Notes: generated by a model from the letters alone, not told the origin. Numbered from the stretch's first letter, positions 1 to 8,950 are shown. The stretch is 53,330 nt of DNA from an uncultured Anaerobutyricum sp. (GCF_934307085.1 NZ_CAKRCF010000017.1:1-53330); one strand, 5' to 3'. Program-made: numbers and translations.

Positions 1-5
1 TCCAT
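1..5 (-). CDS. start of a gene leaving the window (5 bases only)
   Basis: An ATG on the minus strand begins at position 5, preceded by a perfect AGGAGG at 13-18 with a 7-base gap. Only the start is inside the window, so the product cannot be named. A good promoter lies 84-112 bases upstream, which supports a real gene start here. Confidence 0.6.
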
Positions 6-88
6 AACATAACCTCCTGGGGTTATTATCTCATAGGAAAGAGGCTGTGTCATGGTACTCATGGTTTACCGTATACTTTTTCTCTGCT

Positions 89-117
89 ATTATACGGGTA
101 TAGAGTGAGAAAAACAA
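89..117 (-). promoter_or_regulatory. sigma-A-type promoter for the gene leaving the left edge
   Basis: On the minus strand there is a TTGTTT -35 box (112-117), a 17-base spacer and a consensus TATAAT -10 box (89-94). The RBS and ATG at 18-3 follow, so the leader is roughly 75-80 bases. Confidence 0.6.
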
Positions 118-125
118 GAGGGAAT

Positions 126-330
126 TTATACTGGAACTGTTCCAAAACGCCCATTTAAATATGCTTTTAGCACATCCTGATTTTCTCTAATATCGAAATC
201 TGACATAGGCTTTATCACAGTCTCTCCTGTCAACTTCTTTTCTACAAACTAAATCTCGTCCTGTGCAAAATTATCTAAATCTATCAAATTCACTCTAAAT
301 GAAATATGCTTCCTACAGGTGCAGGAAGTC
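126..330 (-). pseudogene. possible decayed coding remnant
   Basis: Reading the minus strand gives a protein-like run that ends ...LNGRFGTVPV at a TAA (126-128), with one in-frame TAG part-way and further stops upstream. I do not recognise the family. It may be the tail of a dead gene or chance. Nothing else gene-like is visible between 130 and 530. Confidence 0.25.
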
Positions 331-532
331 TTAATTACTGGAGTGTGTTTAAAAAATCATTCGTACGATCTGTACGTCACAATTTGTAGAAAATTTTGCC
401 AATTAGCTCTTATCTGTATTTTTCTTGTCCAGAACATATAACATTTTCTATTATATCTTCTGCTAATTATATCTTAAGATAGCACTATTATGTCGAAAAA
501 ATAGCAAGAAAAAAAGTACGCACAAATTGATT

Positions 533-558
533 ACATAGTTATCTGGAAGTAACTATGT
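533..558. terminator. hairpin downstream of the acetyltransferase gene
   Basis: A perfect 9-base stem (acatagtta / taactatgt) closes an 8-base loop, about 44 bases beyond the stop of the minus-strand acetyltransferase. The adjacent U-run is weak, so it may be a processing or stability hairpin instead of an efficient intrinsic terminator. Confidence 0.4.
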
Positions 559-601
559 CTTTGTAGCATACTTTTACTTTCTATTCGCCTGTCTTTCTCT
601 A

Positions 602-1162
602 TCAATCAGTAATTTCCCGAATAACCTTACATGGATTTCCCACCGCCACACTATTGTCCGGTATATCTTTTACTACAACACTTCCGCCACCAATTACCAC
701 ATTACTGCCAATCGTAACACCCGGCATTACATGTACCCCTGCCCCAATCCAGACGTTATCGCCAACTGTAATCGGATGAGCATACTCCAAACCTTTATTC
801 CGCTGCTCAAAGTCAATTGGATGTCCCGCCGTGTAAAAACCACAATTAGGAGCGACAAATACATTATCTCCAAAAACCACTTTGGCCTCATCAAGAATCA
901 CCGTGTTATGACTTGCAAAGAAATTCTCGCCAATCTCAATATTATATCCATAATCACACCAAAACGGAGCGATAATTGTAAAGCTTTCTTTTGTCTTTCC
1001 AAGTAACCTTTGCATTATTCTTTTCTGTCCTTCTTCATCAGATGGACGAAGCTGATTATAGTCATAACACAATTCTTTTGCCTGCACTCTCTCCTCTAAT
1101 AATTCTTTATCATAATTTGCATCATAGATCATTTGTTTCAGCATTTTTTCTTTTTCTGTCAT
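602..1162 (-). CDS. sugar O-acetyltransferase (maltose/galactoside acetyltransferase family)
   Basis: Predicted to transfer acetyl from acetyl-CoA to a sugar hydroxyl in the cytoplasm. The 186-residue protein has the N-terminal helical cap of this family (about residues 1-55), then a left-handed beta-helix of hexapeptide repeats. The catalytic histidine lies in FYTAGHP (about residue 114), and the C-terminus carries the usual VAVGNPCKVI. I chose the ATG at 1162 because GGAGGA (1173-1178) sits 10 bases upstream; a TTG at 1180 overlaps that ribosome site and is unlikely. Length is normal for LacA/Maa proteins. The acceptor sugar is unknown. It stands alone, with a repeat-containing gap upstream. 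Confidence 0.88.
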   Translation of the reverse strand: MTEKEKMLKQMIYDANYDKELLEERVQAKELCYDYNQLRPSDEEGQKRIMQRLLGKTKESFTIIAPFWCDYGYNIEIGENFFASHNTVILDEAKVVFGDNVFVAPNCGFYTAGHPIDFEQRNKGLEYAHPITVGDNVWIGAGVHVMPGVTIGSNVVIGGGSVVVKDIPDNSVAVGNPCKVIREITD

Positions 1163-1317
1163 AATATGATTATCCTCCAAAAACTTTTTCTTTTTTTATT
1201 GATATTTCCTTATACTATATCATACATCCCATCTCGCGAAACTAAATATTAAAGGATTTAGGGGGACATGTAGAGAGGCAAGGCGGCATGATGGCTGATT
1301 GGGGGGAAAAATAAATT

Positions 1318-1410
1318 CTGATTGTAGTGCTAAACAGACGCCGTTGTTTAAGGCAATGTAGCCGGATTTTTAGGCAAAACGGAGCGTTTAGCACAACGGA
1401 ACAAAATGGA
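1318..1410. repeat. rearranged copy of the 4004-4298 repeat element
   Basis: From 1327 the + strand reads tagtgctaaacagacgccg, then about 26 further bases nearly identical to 4014-4062. Directly after it, 1374-1410 matches the reverse complement of about 4096-4132 (a segment containing cgttgtgctaaacgctcc). A weaker trace of the right terminal repeat is near 1468-1482 (gcgtctgtt). This copy therefore looks rearranged or truncated. The gap 1181-1494 holds this and no gene. Confidence 0.6.
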
Positions 1411-1494
1411 ATACTTTTTTGGTACTTTCTAAGTTCTTCTGGCACTCTGGCTACTCATTCTTCTCTGGCAGCGTCTGTTCATCTCTCCGAATTA

Positions 1495-2643
1495 CTATTT
1501 AATCATTTCCTTTAAGGTTCTCCAGCCTAGCAAGGCACATTTTACCCTCGCCGGCATATGTGCGATATCTTGAAGCGCCCCGGCTTCTTCGAGTTCTTCT
1601 ATCTCATTTTCATCGGCTTCGCTCCGAATCATTTTGTAGAAAAGTTCTGCCAAATGTAATGCTTCTTCTTTTTTTCTTCCGATGATCATATCAAGCATAA
1701 TATCAACCGATGCCTGTGAAATGGCACAACCACTTCCTACAAATGCTCCGTCTGTTATCACATCGTCTTCTACTTTTAATTCTAAGACAATGTCATCGCC
1801 ACAACTTGGGTTGACTCCCTCTAAGGTAAAACTGATAATACCACAATGCTCTTTTGCTTTCTCACTTCCAAGAATATGAATATATGGATTTTTACGCATT
1901 TTTTCCATCGCATATTGGGTAAGTTCTGCTTCTTTTCTCTCGATAGTATCAAAACCAACTTCTTCGATATATTCAATCGCTGCTTTCAGTCCTGCTGCAG
2001 CACCGCCGTTTACTGTTCCTGCCTCAAACTTATGTGGGAGTTCCGCAAATACAGCACTATCTCTTGTTACGGATTCTATCATTTCTCCACCGGTAAGGAA
2101 TGGGGGCATTATTTTTAGAAGTTCTTCTTTTCCATCCAGGACACCGATTCCCATCGGAGCCATCAGTTTGTGACCAGAAAAAACAAGGAAATCTGCGTCA
2201 AGACTCTGTACATCAACTGGAATATGCGGAACGCTCTGTGCACCATCGACAAGAACTATGCCTCCTTTCTCATGTACCTTTTTTATAATCTTTTCTACCG
2301 GATTTTTTCTGCCAAGTACATTGGAAACCTGTGTGATAGCAGCAATTTTTGTTTTTTCTGTGATAGCGGTATTCATTGCTTCTTCAGTAAAAGAACCGTC
2401 TGGCTCACATTCTAAATATTTAAGAACCGCTCCTGTATGACGGCTTACCATCTGCCACGGAAGAATATTGCTGTGATGTTCCTGAATTGTAATCAGGATT
2501 TCATCGCCTGCTTTTAAGTTTGTTAATCCATAACTGTAAGCAACTAAGTTAATGCTTTCTGTTGTGTTCCTTGTAAAAATAATCTCCTTCGGCTTTGCCG
2601 CATGGATAAACTTTTGTACAGTCTTTCTTGCTGCCTCGTACTG
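1495..2643 (-). pseudogene. SufS cysteine desulfurase remnant fused in frame to a SufU remnant
   Basis: The frame opens directly after a TAG codon with a SufS-like stretch (about 60 N-terminal residues missing). It keeps the HHSN segment and the PLP lysine in FSGHK. At ISFTLEGVNPSCGDD it switches to a SufU/NifU-like scaffold that keeps the usual zinc-ligand residues (SCGDD, GSGCAIS, RVKCALLGW). The SufS C-terminus with its catalytic cysteine (the R-x-G-x-H-C region) and the first ~35 residues of SufU are missing. An internal ATG at 2451 could start a 318-residue product, but without the catalytic cysteine a desulfurase is unlikely. It looks like an old sufS-sufU pair joined by deletion. A natural fusion is the alternative. 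Confidence 0.8.
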
Positions 2644-2678
2644 CTATTTTTGTAAAATTAACTTTTCGTGTCTGGTAT

Positions 2679-2778
2679 TTTGCATAAATTAAAATATCCA
2701 ATGGATGACGTGACTTTATGCAAAAAATAACACCGAATAAATTCCTATATAAAAGATAGGATTTTATTCAGTGTTATT
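2679..2778. repeat. two adjacent inverted repeats upstream of the sufS-sufU remnant
   Basis: A 10-base inverted repeat (tttgcataaa 2679-2688 / tttatgcaaa 2715-2724) is followed at once by a longer hairpin, 2726-2748 against 2756-2778 (21 of 23 bases pair). The second has a short AT loop and a T-rich right flank. It may be a terminator for a lost gene or the end of a small mobile palindrome. The gap 2779-2952 shows nothing else. Confidence 0.5.
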
Positions 2779-2952
2779 ATAACGCTTTTTTATGTGATGC
2801 AAGAGCCAGCGGCTCTGACGAGATTTTTTATCATTTGAAATATTTTTGTTCAACAAAAAAAGAACGGCATATATATCAAATGTTTTATATCGCTGTACGA
2901 AAATACCTCATTGCATTTTTGTACACTTAAAAACCGCATCTTAAATTTAAAT

Positions 2953-3564
2953 CTAACTGCTTCTTCCTGACTCACGAAACCATCTTTCTTTTTTCCCCTG
3001 TCCGGTAATCCGGTTTAAGTCTACTCTTCCCGGTATTCCCGGACAGCTTCCATTTGAAGTAAACTGCTGCAGATCTGCCCCCTGGTGTGCACTGTATCTT
3101 GGACGGTATAACCCATCATTTAGCCCATATCTTGCCTCCCACCAGGCACATTTTTTTGGCCGTCGACGGATAATTCTTTCATATTTTTCATATTCTGAAT
3201 ACATTGTATAAAGCATCATTTTATGTCGTTGTTTCTTTAAATAATTTAATGCACTCTCCACACCATCTTCTGTATTGCCTGATTCCACATCGAGTACATA
3301 ACCTACAAAATGCTTCTCTACTCGTTCTTTACAGACTTCCACTAAAAATCTGGTCTGCGCTACTTCATCTCCCCTATTTAAAAATGCATATAGCCAGTAT
3401 GGGATTCCCCGTCTTTCACATTCTCTTATATTCGTGTATAGAGTCTCATCAATATAAGAAGTCCCCTGCGTTGCCTTTGCAATCAAAAAAGGACAATTAT
3501 TTTTTACTTTTCCCCAGTTCCTCACTGGATGATAATGACTGATATCTGGATAATATTTACTCAT
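2953..3564 (-). CDS. GH25 family lysozyme (muramidase)
   Basis: Predicted to cleave the beta-1,4 bond between MurNAc and GlcNAc in peptidoglycan. The 203-residue protein is a single GH25 domain: YPDISHY near the N-terminus (Asp7), FLIAKATQG, YVLDVE (Asp92/Glu94, the expected catalytic acids) and QFTSNG...GRVDLN at the C-terminal end. I start at the ATG at 3564, 6 bases after GGAG (3571-3574). There is no signal peptide or wall-binding domain, unusual for a housekeeping autolysin and more like a phage-type endolysin needing a holin. No phage genes are beside it. Confidence 0.85.
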   Translation of the reverse strand: MSKYYPDISHYHPVRNWGKVKNNCPFLIAKATQGTSYIDETLYTNIRECERRGIPYWLYAFLNRGDEVAQTRFLVEVCKERVEKHFVGYVLDVESGNTEDGVESALNYLKKQRHKMMLYTMYSEYEKYERIIRRRPKKCAWWEARYGLNDGLYRPRYSAHQGADLQQFTSNGSCPGIPGRVDLNRITGQGKKERWFRESGRSS

Positions 3565-3681
3565 AACAATCTCCACTGAAAATTAAATACCCTTGTTTTA
3601 TTTATTAGTATGCGTAAAATAGCTATCTTTGCTATATTCTTATATTTTTTATTAATTTTATTGTTTTAAGAAGTTAATCCA

Positions 3682-4002
3682 TTGTATAATATATCCATCA
3701 AAAAAATTATTGTTTACAAAAGAAAAGGAGTCATTAAGGCTCGCCGAGCTGGAAACGTCCGAATTACTGTTTATACAAAGTCTGGTAAAAAAGCGACTTG
3801 CAAAGTTAGCGTAACTACAAAAAAGAAAAACAGCAAAAAGAAGTCCTCTTCTAAAGCAAGCTATGGTACTGTCTACTGGACTCCTGGCGGCTCTGTTTAT
3901 CACAGGACTCCAAACTGCCCAACACTTAGCCGCTCAAGAGTAATCCGTCATGGTTCTATCTCCAGCTGTCCAAAAAGCCGTGGCTGTAAAGTGTGTTTTT
4001 AA
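3682..4002 (+). pseudogene. 5'-truncated tail of a secreted Ig-like (Big_2) protein
   Basis: The frame has no convincing start (it opens with TTG, without an RBS, right after a stop). Residues 10-45 (KRKGVIKARRAGNVRITVYT...KATCKVSV) match the end of bacterial Ig-like group 2 domains. A Lys/Ser linker and a small Cys/His tail follow (YHRTPNCPTLSRSR...SCPKSRGCKVCF). That order is common at the C-terminus of Clostridia cell-surface proteins. The upstream part is missing, so it is probably a fragment. The stop codon lies against the left end of the repeat element at 4004. Confidence 0.6.
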
Positions 4003-4003
4003 A

Positions 4004-4298
4004 TCCCGATTTATAGTGTTAAACAGACGCCGTTGTTTAGGGCAATATGGCCGGATTTTTAGAAATATTTAGATAAGAAACATAAAAAATATCCTATTTT
4101 GTTCCGTTGTGCTAAACGCTCCATTTTGCCCAATAAAACAGAACCTTCGCAGAAACGAATGCGAAGGTTCTATGGTCAAAATTCCGTAGCACAAAGTCGC
4201 AAAATGGGATTTTTTTAGTCTCTCTTTTCAATATTACTTCTGGCAATCCGATTGTTACTACCTTTATAGCGGCGTCTGTTTAACACTACAAATCGAGA
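4004..4298. mobile_element. 295-bp MITE-like element with 28-bp terminal inverted repeats
   Basis: The ends 4004-4031 and 4271-4298 are inverted copies matching at 26 of 28 bases (core ggcgtctgtttaacacta). The inside has no gene but has its own strong hairpin (4140-4171). The element fills the whole space between the stop of the Ig-like fragment (4002) and the stop of the zinc-ribbon gene (4300). A related, rearranged copy is at 1318-1410. No target-site duplication is obvious, and no transposase is present. Confidence 0.65.
4140..4171. terminator. 12-bp perfect hairpin inside the inverted-repeat element
   Basis: agaaccttcgca (4140-4151) pairs perfectly with tgcgaaggttct (4160-4171) around an 8-base loop. 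It sits between two convergent coding ends and could stop transcription from either side, although the flanking T-runs are modest. Confidence 0.5.
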
Positions 4299-4299
4299 T

Positions 4300-5100
4300 T
4301 TATGCAATCATTCCCCTGATACTTCCTCTCATCTTACGAATAAAAGAAATTATTAATCCAACTACTGCGAAGTAAAATATTCCATTACTTCCTGTAAATG
4401 CATGTAAAATCCATTTACCACCTTCCATTCCGCTATATCCAAAGGAAAGGATTCCGTCAATAAATGGAGCAAGTACCGTAATAACTAAGAATAATCCAAA
4501 TGCAAAAATTCCTCTTCCGGTATCTATGTTTCTAAGTACTCCCATATCCATCACTTTTTTAGAACCAAGAATCCACAGAGCTTCAATGATTCCAAACAGA
4601 ATGAAGAAAGCACTTCCACCAACAAATGCGATAGTATCCATATCTCTTGAAGATGCCAGTTCCATAATCGTATTTATGCTGGTATAGTTCCACACGTTTT
4701 TAAAAATCTGTAATACGATTCCAAGCATTAATAAAGCACAAAGCCAATGTAAACCGGTAAAAAGGACATTGCCTGCTGTCTTCACACTTTTTCCTACAAC
4801 ATTCCCTGCTGCGGAAGCTGCACTTGATACAGCATCTCCACCACTACTTAAAGCGGAACGACGCTTTCTCTTTGTTGTCATTGTATTTCTTGAAGAACCA
4901 CCTCTTTTATTCTTTATCGTGACCTTTACGTTCTTTTGCTTATCTTTTTTCTTCTGGTCTTCTTCCTCATCATATACTTTATATTCCGCATCAATGGATT
5001 CACTATTCTTTCCTGTATCTGGCTCTTCTTTTGGAAGTGGAGCTCCACAGTTTTTACAGAAATTTCCTTCTGCTTTTGCACCACAATTGCTACAAAACAT
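4300..5100 (-). CDS. zinc-ribbon, four-TM membrane protein of unknown function
   Basis: This 266-residue protein starts with a zinc ribbon (CSNCG...CKNCG; Cys3, 6, 15, 18). A charged Lys-rich linker follows (about 30-95), then four hydrophobic segments. The layout resembles other Clostridia 'zinc ribbon domain-containing' membrane proteins; no enzymatic motif is visible. The ATG at 5100 is preferred, with GAGGTGA 6 bases upstream; a GTG at 5109 overlaps that site. Its 3' end abuts the inverted repeat of the 4004-4298 element. A 117-bp palindrome lies upstream. Confidence 0.7.
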   Translation of the reverse strand: MFCSNCGAKAEGNFCKNCGAPLPKEEPDTGKNSESIDAEYKVYDEEEDQKKKDKQKNVKVTIKNKRGGSSRNTMTTKRKRRSALSSGGDAVSSAASAAGNVVGKSVKTAGNVLFTGLHWLCALLMLGIVLQIFKNVWNYTSINTIMELASSRDMDTIAFVGGSAFFILFGIIEALWILGSKKVMDMGVLRNIDTGRGIFAFGLFLVITVLAPFIDGILSFGYSGMEGGKWILHAFTGSNGIFYFAVVGLIISFIRKMRGSIRGMIA

Positions 5101-5241
5101 TATGTTCACCTCATTTCAAATATCTTGCATAATAATAAACTATTTTTACACAAAAGAAAAGAGGGGAGGTTTCTTGATTTTTACCGGGAAGACGTACCGA
5201 AGGAAGCATATCTCATATTCCCATCAGATTTTTAATAAACA

Positions 5242-5358
5242 GAAACTCCGAGGAAATACTATAGAATAATTGCGCCTTAGAGCAAGCTCTTAATGCGGGC
5301 GAGTATTAAGAGCGCAGTGATACGAAGCAATTATTCTATAGTATTTCCTCGGAGTTTC
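5242..5358. repeat. 117-bp nested palindrome with perfect 31-bp arms
   Basis: 5242-5272 and 5328-5358 are perfect reverse complements over 31 bases (outermost gaaactccgagg / cctcggagtttc). Between them a second stem forms (gctcttaat 5286-5294 / attaagagc 5305-5313). The element lies after the M20 hydrolase gene and before the zinc-ribbon gene, both on the minus strand. It could be a strong terminator, an RNA-stability element, or a small non-autonomous mobile palindrome. Confidence 0.75.
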
Positions 5359-5372
5359 GTCTGTCAGTCTGT

Positions 5373-6584
5373 TTATCTCTCTTCACACAGGGACACTACC
5401 AGATGATTCATTACTTTTTCACACCTTATTATATCCTGAATCTCTACGAATTCATCTGGTTTATGTGCATACTGCAGGCTTCCCGGACCGTAGGACATAC
5501 ATTCTGTATTGTAGAGTCTTCCGGCAATAACCGCAGTATCTGTGTAACCGGTAAAAGCTTTAACAACTGCCTTCTGCTTTGTTTCTGCCTCCACGGCTTC
5601 TTTTAAGTTTTTAAGAAGTATGGAGTTTGGATTTTTTTCGATATATGGGCGGTTGCCTGTAATATCGTAGGAAATCTTTATTCCCGGTATCTGGGTTTCA
5701 ATTTGTTTAATGATTTTATCAAAGTTTTGCACAACAATTTTATCCGTTACTGGAGGTGCTAATCGACAGTCAATGAAAATCGTGCAGGTATCTGGTACTA
5801 CATAAGGCTGATAGCCGCCTTGAATCTGTCCAAAGGTAATGGTAGAATAGCCAAGTTCTTCATGCTCTGGAAAATGCTCAAATATTTCTTGTATTTGTAC
5901 GATAAGCTTTGATGCTGCAAATATTGCATCCGCTCCTTTTTCTGGCTTGCTGGCATGGGCTGTGATTCCTTTTACATTGACATGAAACCATAATCTGCCT
6001 TTATGTGCCATCTGAATCTCACCATCTGTCGGTTCTAAGTCTAAAACATAATCTTCTTTTTTTACAAATCCCTGTTCTACAATGTGGTCAGAGCCGGTCA
6101 TATCGCCCTCTTCATCAACCGTGCATATTATTCGCACCGGACGTTTTAAAGAAATCTCTCCCTTTTCAAGACTTTTTGCCGTCTTTTTAAAGGTTGTTAA
6201 TGCACAGGCAAGTCCTGACTTCATGTCACAGCTTCCTCTGCCATACATCCGTAAAATTCCATCCCGTTCTTCTATTTCTGCTCCAAATGGATCCCTTGTC
6301 CAACCCTCTCCTACAACAACGGTATCCATATGGCAGATAAATATAAACATTGGAACTTCTTTGTATTTTTCTTTTATACTTTCATCTTTTGCATTTTCCG
6401 GCCATAATGTAGCAATTATATTTTTTCTGCCATTTCCTACATCATCAAGCTGAATTTCACAGGAAGTATCCTTAAGATAAGCAAGGATAGCTTTTCTCAT
6501 GGCTGCTTCCTCTGTCCCGGGATTTGTACTTTCTGTTTTGACAAATGTCCTGGTAAGTTCTACACTTTCTTCATATGTTTCCAT
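5373..6584 (-). CDS. M20 family metallohydrolase (ArgE/DapE-like)
   Basis: A zinc-dependent amidohydrolase of 403 residues. It has the M20 metal and catalytic motifs in order: CHMDT (His85, Asp87), GRGSCDMKSG (Asp120), TVDEEGD (Glu158/159), LEPTDG (Glu184), and a C-terminal histidine in QYAHKPDE. Residues about 190-305 form the lid/dimerisation domain. Family members cut amide bonds in acylated amino acids, ureido acids or dipeptides. At the end of a purine-degradation block it may act on an N-carbamoyl or formimino intermediate, which is inference. It is distinct from YgeY further upstream. GAGGTG lies 10 bases before the ATG. Confidence 0.85.
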   Translation of the reverse strand: METYEESVELTRTFVKTESTNPGTEEAAMRKAILAYLKDTSCEIQLDDVGNGRKNIIATLWPENAKDESIKEKYKEVPMFIFICHMDTVVVGEGWTRDPFGAEIEERDGILRMYGRGSCDMKSGLACALTTFKKTAKSLEKGEISLKRPVRIICTVDEEGDMTGSDHIVEQGFVKKEDYVLDLEPTDGEIQMAHKGRLWFHVNVKGITAHASKPEKGADAIFAASKLIVQIQEIFEHFPEHEELGYSTITFGQIQGGYQPYVVPDTCTIFIDCRLAPPVTDKIVVQNFDKIIKQIETQIPGIKISYDITGNRPYIEKNPNSILLKNLKEAVEAETKQKAVVKAFTGYTDTAVIAGRLYNTECMSYGPGSLQYAHKPDEFVEIQDIIRCEKVMNHLVVSLCEER

Positions 6585-6688
6585 TTCTACTTAAACACCT
6601 CACAAGAAAATTACAAAAATATTCTATAGCTATTTAAAGCCAATTCACCAAGTAAAGCTATTTCGCTCTAAATAATTACATATTCATA

Positions 6689-7387
6689 TTATTCTGCTTC
6701 TGTTTCTAATTCCATTACCAGTTCTTCTACTTCTTCCGCAACACCAAATAATTTTTTCTTCATTGGCTCTCCTTTATCAACAAAGAACTTAATCATCTGC
6801 CCTACGAAGAGAGCATCGAATATTGTTCCTTCACGAACTCCATTCAGTTTATGGAAAGAAAGAAGTGCAATAACTACTGCAATAATGGTAAGGCAGGTAT
6901 CAAATCCGATTTTTACATTTCCAAAACGAACCCCGATTTTTTTGGAAATAGCACGAATTAATGCCTCTGCCGGAAGCATGATAACGTCAGCCATAACTTC
7001 AAGTGATATTCCAAATGCTGCAATTACGCATCCAATCACAAGATAAGCTACAGAATATAAATAAAACTGTCCATACTGGGATGGGATAATTGACATTGCT
7101 GCATCAATACATACGGCGAAGAAAAGAGAAATCGGTATCTGTGCTGCCTGCACTTTTGTAAATTCTTTTCTTAATATTGCCTCTGCTGCAATATAAACCA
7201 TGTTAAAAAGAAACGTAAATGTTCCAATTGACGGTGGAAGTATCAAACTTAAGACAAATGGTATTCCAGAAATTGGCGATGTGCCAAGCCCTGCTCTTGT
7301 AATGAATGCAATTCCTATACTGTCAATAATCATTCCCATAGCAAATACAACGTAACGTCGTAAATGTTGTTTTGTTTTTTCAGTCAT
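6689..7387 (-). CDS. YczE/YitT-like integral membrane protein
   Basis: A 232-residue protein with about five membrane segments and the opening typical of YczE/YyaS/YitT-type proteins (FAMGMIIDSIGIAFITRAGLGTSPISG). A short acidic cytoplasmic tail follows. The biochemical role of the family is not established; membrane transport or sensing is usually assumed. It lies between the M20 hydrolase and HyuA in the same direction with short gaps, so it is probably part of the purine block, possibly as exporter or importer of an intermediate. Confidence 0.75.
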   Translation of the reverse strand: MTEKTKQHLRRYVVFAMGMIIDSIGIAFITRAGLGTSPISGIPFVLSLILPPSIGTFTFLFNMVYIAAEAILRKEFTKVQAAQIPISLFFAVCIDAAMSIIPSQYGQFYLYSVAYLVIGCVIAAFGISLEVMADVIMLPAEALIRAISKKIGVRFGNVKIGFDTCLTIIAVVIALLSFHKLNGVREGTIFDALFVGQMIKFFVDKGEPMKKKLFGVAEEVEELVMELETEAE

Positions 7388-7452
7388 TGTCCCCTCCCGC
7401 TTTTAAAGCGTTGCTTTCTTTTTATAAGTTTTGCTGCCCCTTTTGTATTTTT

Positions 7453-8838
7453 TTAGACGATGCTGCTTTTTCCTCTCTTTAAATATTTACCGTTTCCTCT
7501 TTCACCGAGGAATTCTCCGCCTTTTACAAGAATCTTTCCTCTCTGCATTACAAGATTGATTTTACCTTCGATCTCTCGTCCCTCATAACAGGTATAATCG
7601 GCAGCACCATACATTTTCTTCTTTGTCATTATCCATTTTTTCTTTGGATCTAAGATCACGATATCTGCATCAGAACCGACAGAGAGTGTACCTTTTTGTG
7701 GATAGACTCCTCCGACCTTTGCTGGATTGGTACAGGCGTATTTTACAAGCTGTTCCATGGAAATTTTGCCTTTGCACACACCTTCAGAATATAATAAAGA
7801 TAATCTTTCTTCTACTCCCGGCGCGCCACTTGGACATTTTGTAAAATCATCTGCTCCCTGCTGTTTTTGCTTTTTGAAAGTAAATGGACAGTGATCAGTT
7901 GCTACCGTATCAATTTCATTGTTTTTAAGGCCATCCCATAATGCCTCATTATCTGCTGGCTTTCGCAGTGGTGGAGCCATCACTGCTTTTAACCCTTCAG
8001 ACGGATCATCATACAAGTCATCTGTAAGCAATAAATACTGTGGACAAGTCTCTACTCCGATGTGTTTCTGTCCTCGTTTTTTTGCCTGACGAATTTCTTC
8101 TAATCCCTCTTTCGTGGAAAGATGTACGATGTATACAGGAGCATCTCCTATAGTACTTGCAAGATATAACATACGGTTTATGGCTTCTGCTTCCGCTTCA
8201 TTTGGCCGACTTAATGGATGATATCTTACTTCTGTTTTCCCTTCTCCCACAAATTTCTTTCGGAAGTAAGATACGATGCCATCATTTTCACAATGAACCG
8301 TAATTAAAATGTCGTCTTCTTTTGCCTGTTTTAATACACGAACGATGTCTTCATCAGAAAGTTTATAGTCATAGGTCATATAAATTTTAAAGCTGGTGAT
8401 TCCCTCGTCTTTGACAACTTTTTTCATTTCTTTTAATATATCATCATTCACATGCTGAAAAACGCCGTGGAATCCATAATCAACTACAGCATTATGATCT
8501 GCAAGCTTGTGATATTCCTTTACCTGATGCATCAGATTGCAGCCTTTGGGTCCAAATGCCATATGGTCAATGATAGTTGTTGTCCCACCACAGGCCGCGG
8601 CAATCGTTCCTGTATAAAAGTCATCAATAGCCCTTGCAATCCCGACATCCAAATCCATATGTGTATGAATATCTACTGCACCCGGCATAACATAACATCC
8701 TTCTGCATCAATACACTTTGCTTCCGCGTCTTCTATGTTCGTATCGATTTTTATGATTTTGTCATCTTCTAACAACAAGTCAGCCAGAAATGTTTTTTCT
8801 TCTGAAGCAATGGTTCCGTTTTTTATAAGCCATTTCAT
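7453..8838 (-). CDS. hyuA: dihydropyrimidinase/hydantoinase-type amidohydrolase (HyuA/YgeZ)
   Basis: A cytoplasmic binuclear-metal cyclic amidohydrolase that opens imide or hydantoin-like rings. The 461 residues carry the full active site: DIHTHMD (His58, His60), the carboxylated lysine in SFKIYMTY (Lys151), VHCEN (His182), IVHLST (His239) and ATDHCPF (Asp315). The ATG at 8838 is preferred, with AAGGAG about 8 bases upstream; an upstream in-frame extension is unsupported. Its place in the cluster fits ring opening of a purine-derived intermediate (E. coli counterpart ygeZ). The leader of about 260 bases has tandem repeats and a hairpin. Confidence 0.9.
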   Translation of the reverse strand: MKWLIKNGTIASEEKTFLADLLLEDDKIIKIDTNIEDAEAKCIDAEGCYVMPGAVDIHTHMDLDVGIARAIDDFYTGTIAAACGGTTTIIDHMAFGPKGCNLMHQVKEYHKLADHNAVVDYGFHGVFQHVNDDILKEMKKVVKDEGITSFKIYMTYDYKLSDEDIVRVLKQAKEDDILITVHCENDGIVSYFRKKFVGEGKTEVRYHPLSRPNEAEAEAINRMLYLASTIGDAPVYIVHLSTKEGLEEIRQAKKRGQKHIGVETCPQYLLLTDDLYDDPSEGLKAVMAPPLRKPADNEALWDGLKNNEIDTVATDHCPFTFKKQKQQGADDFTKCPSGAPGVEERLSLLYSEGVCKGKISMEQLVKYACTNPAKVGGVYPQKGTLSVGSDADIVILDPKKKWIMTKKKMYGAADYTCYEGREIEGKINLVMQRGKILVKGGEFLGERGNGKYLKRGKSSIV

Positions 8839-8950
8839 ATGTTCTTCTCCTTTTCGTATAATCATTACAAGTTGAGAATATAAAAGAATCCCGTTATCAC
8901 AGTACAATCTGTATCAACGGGAAGTCTTTCTTTATAAGAACATATCGTAA

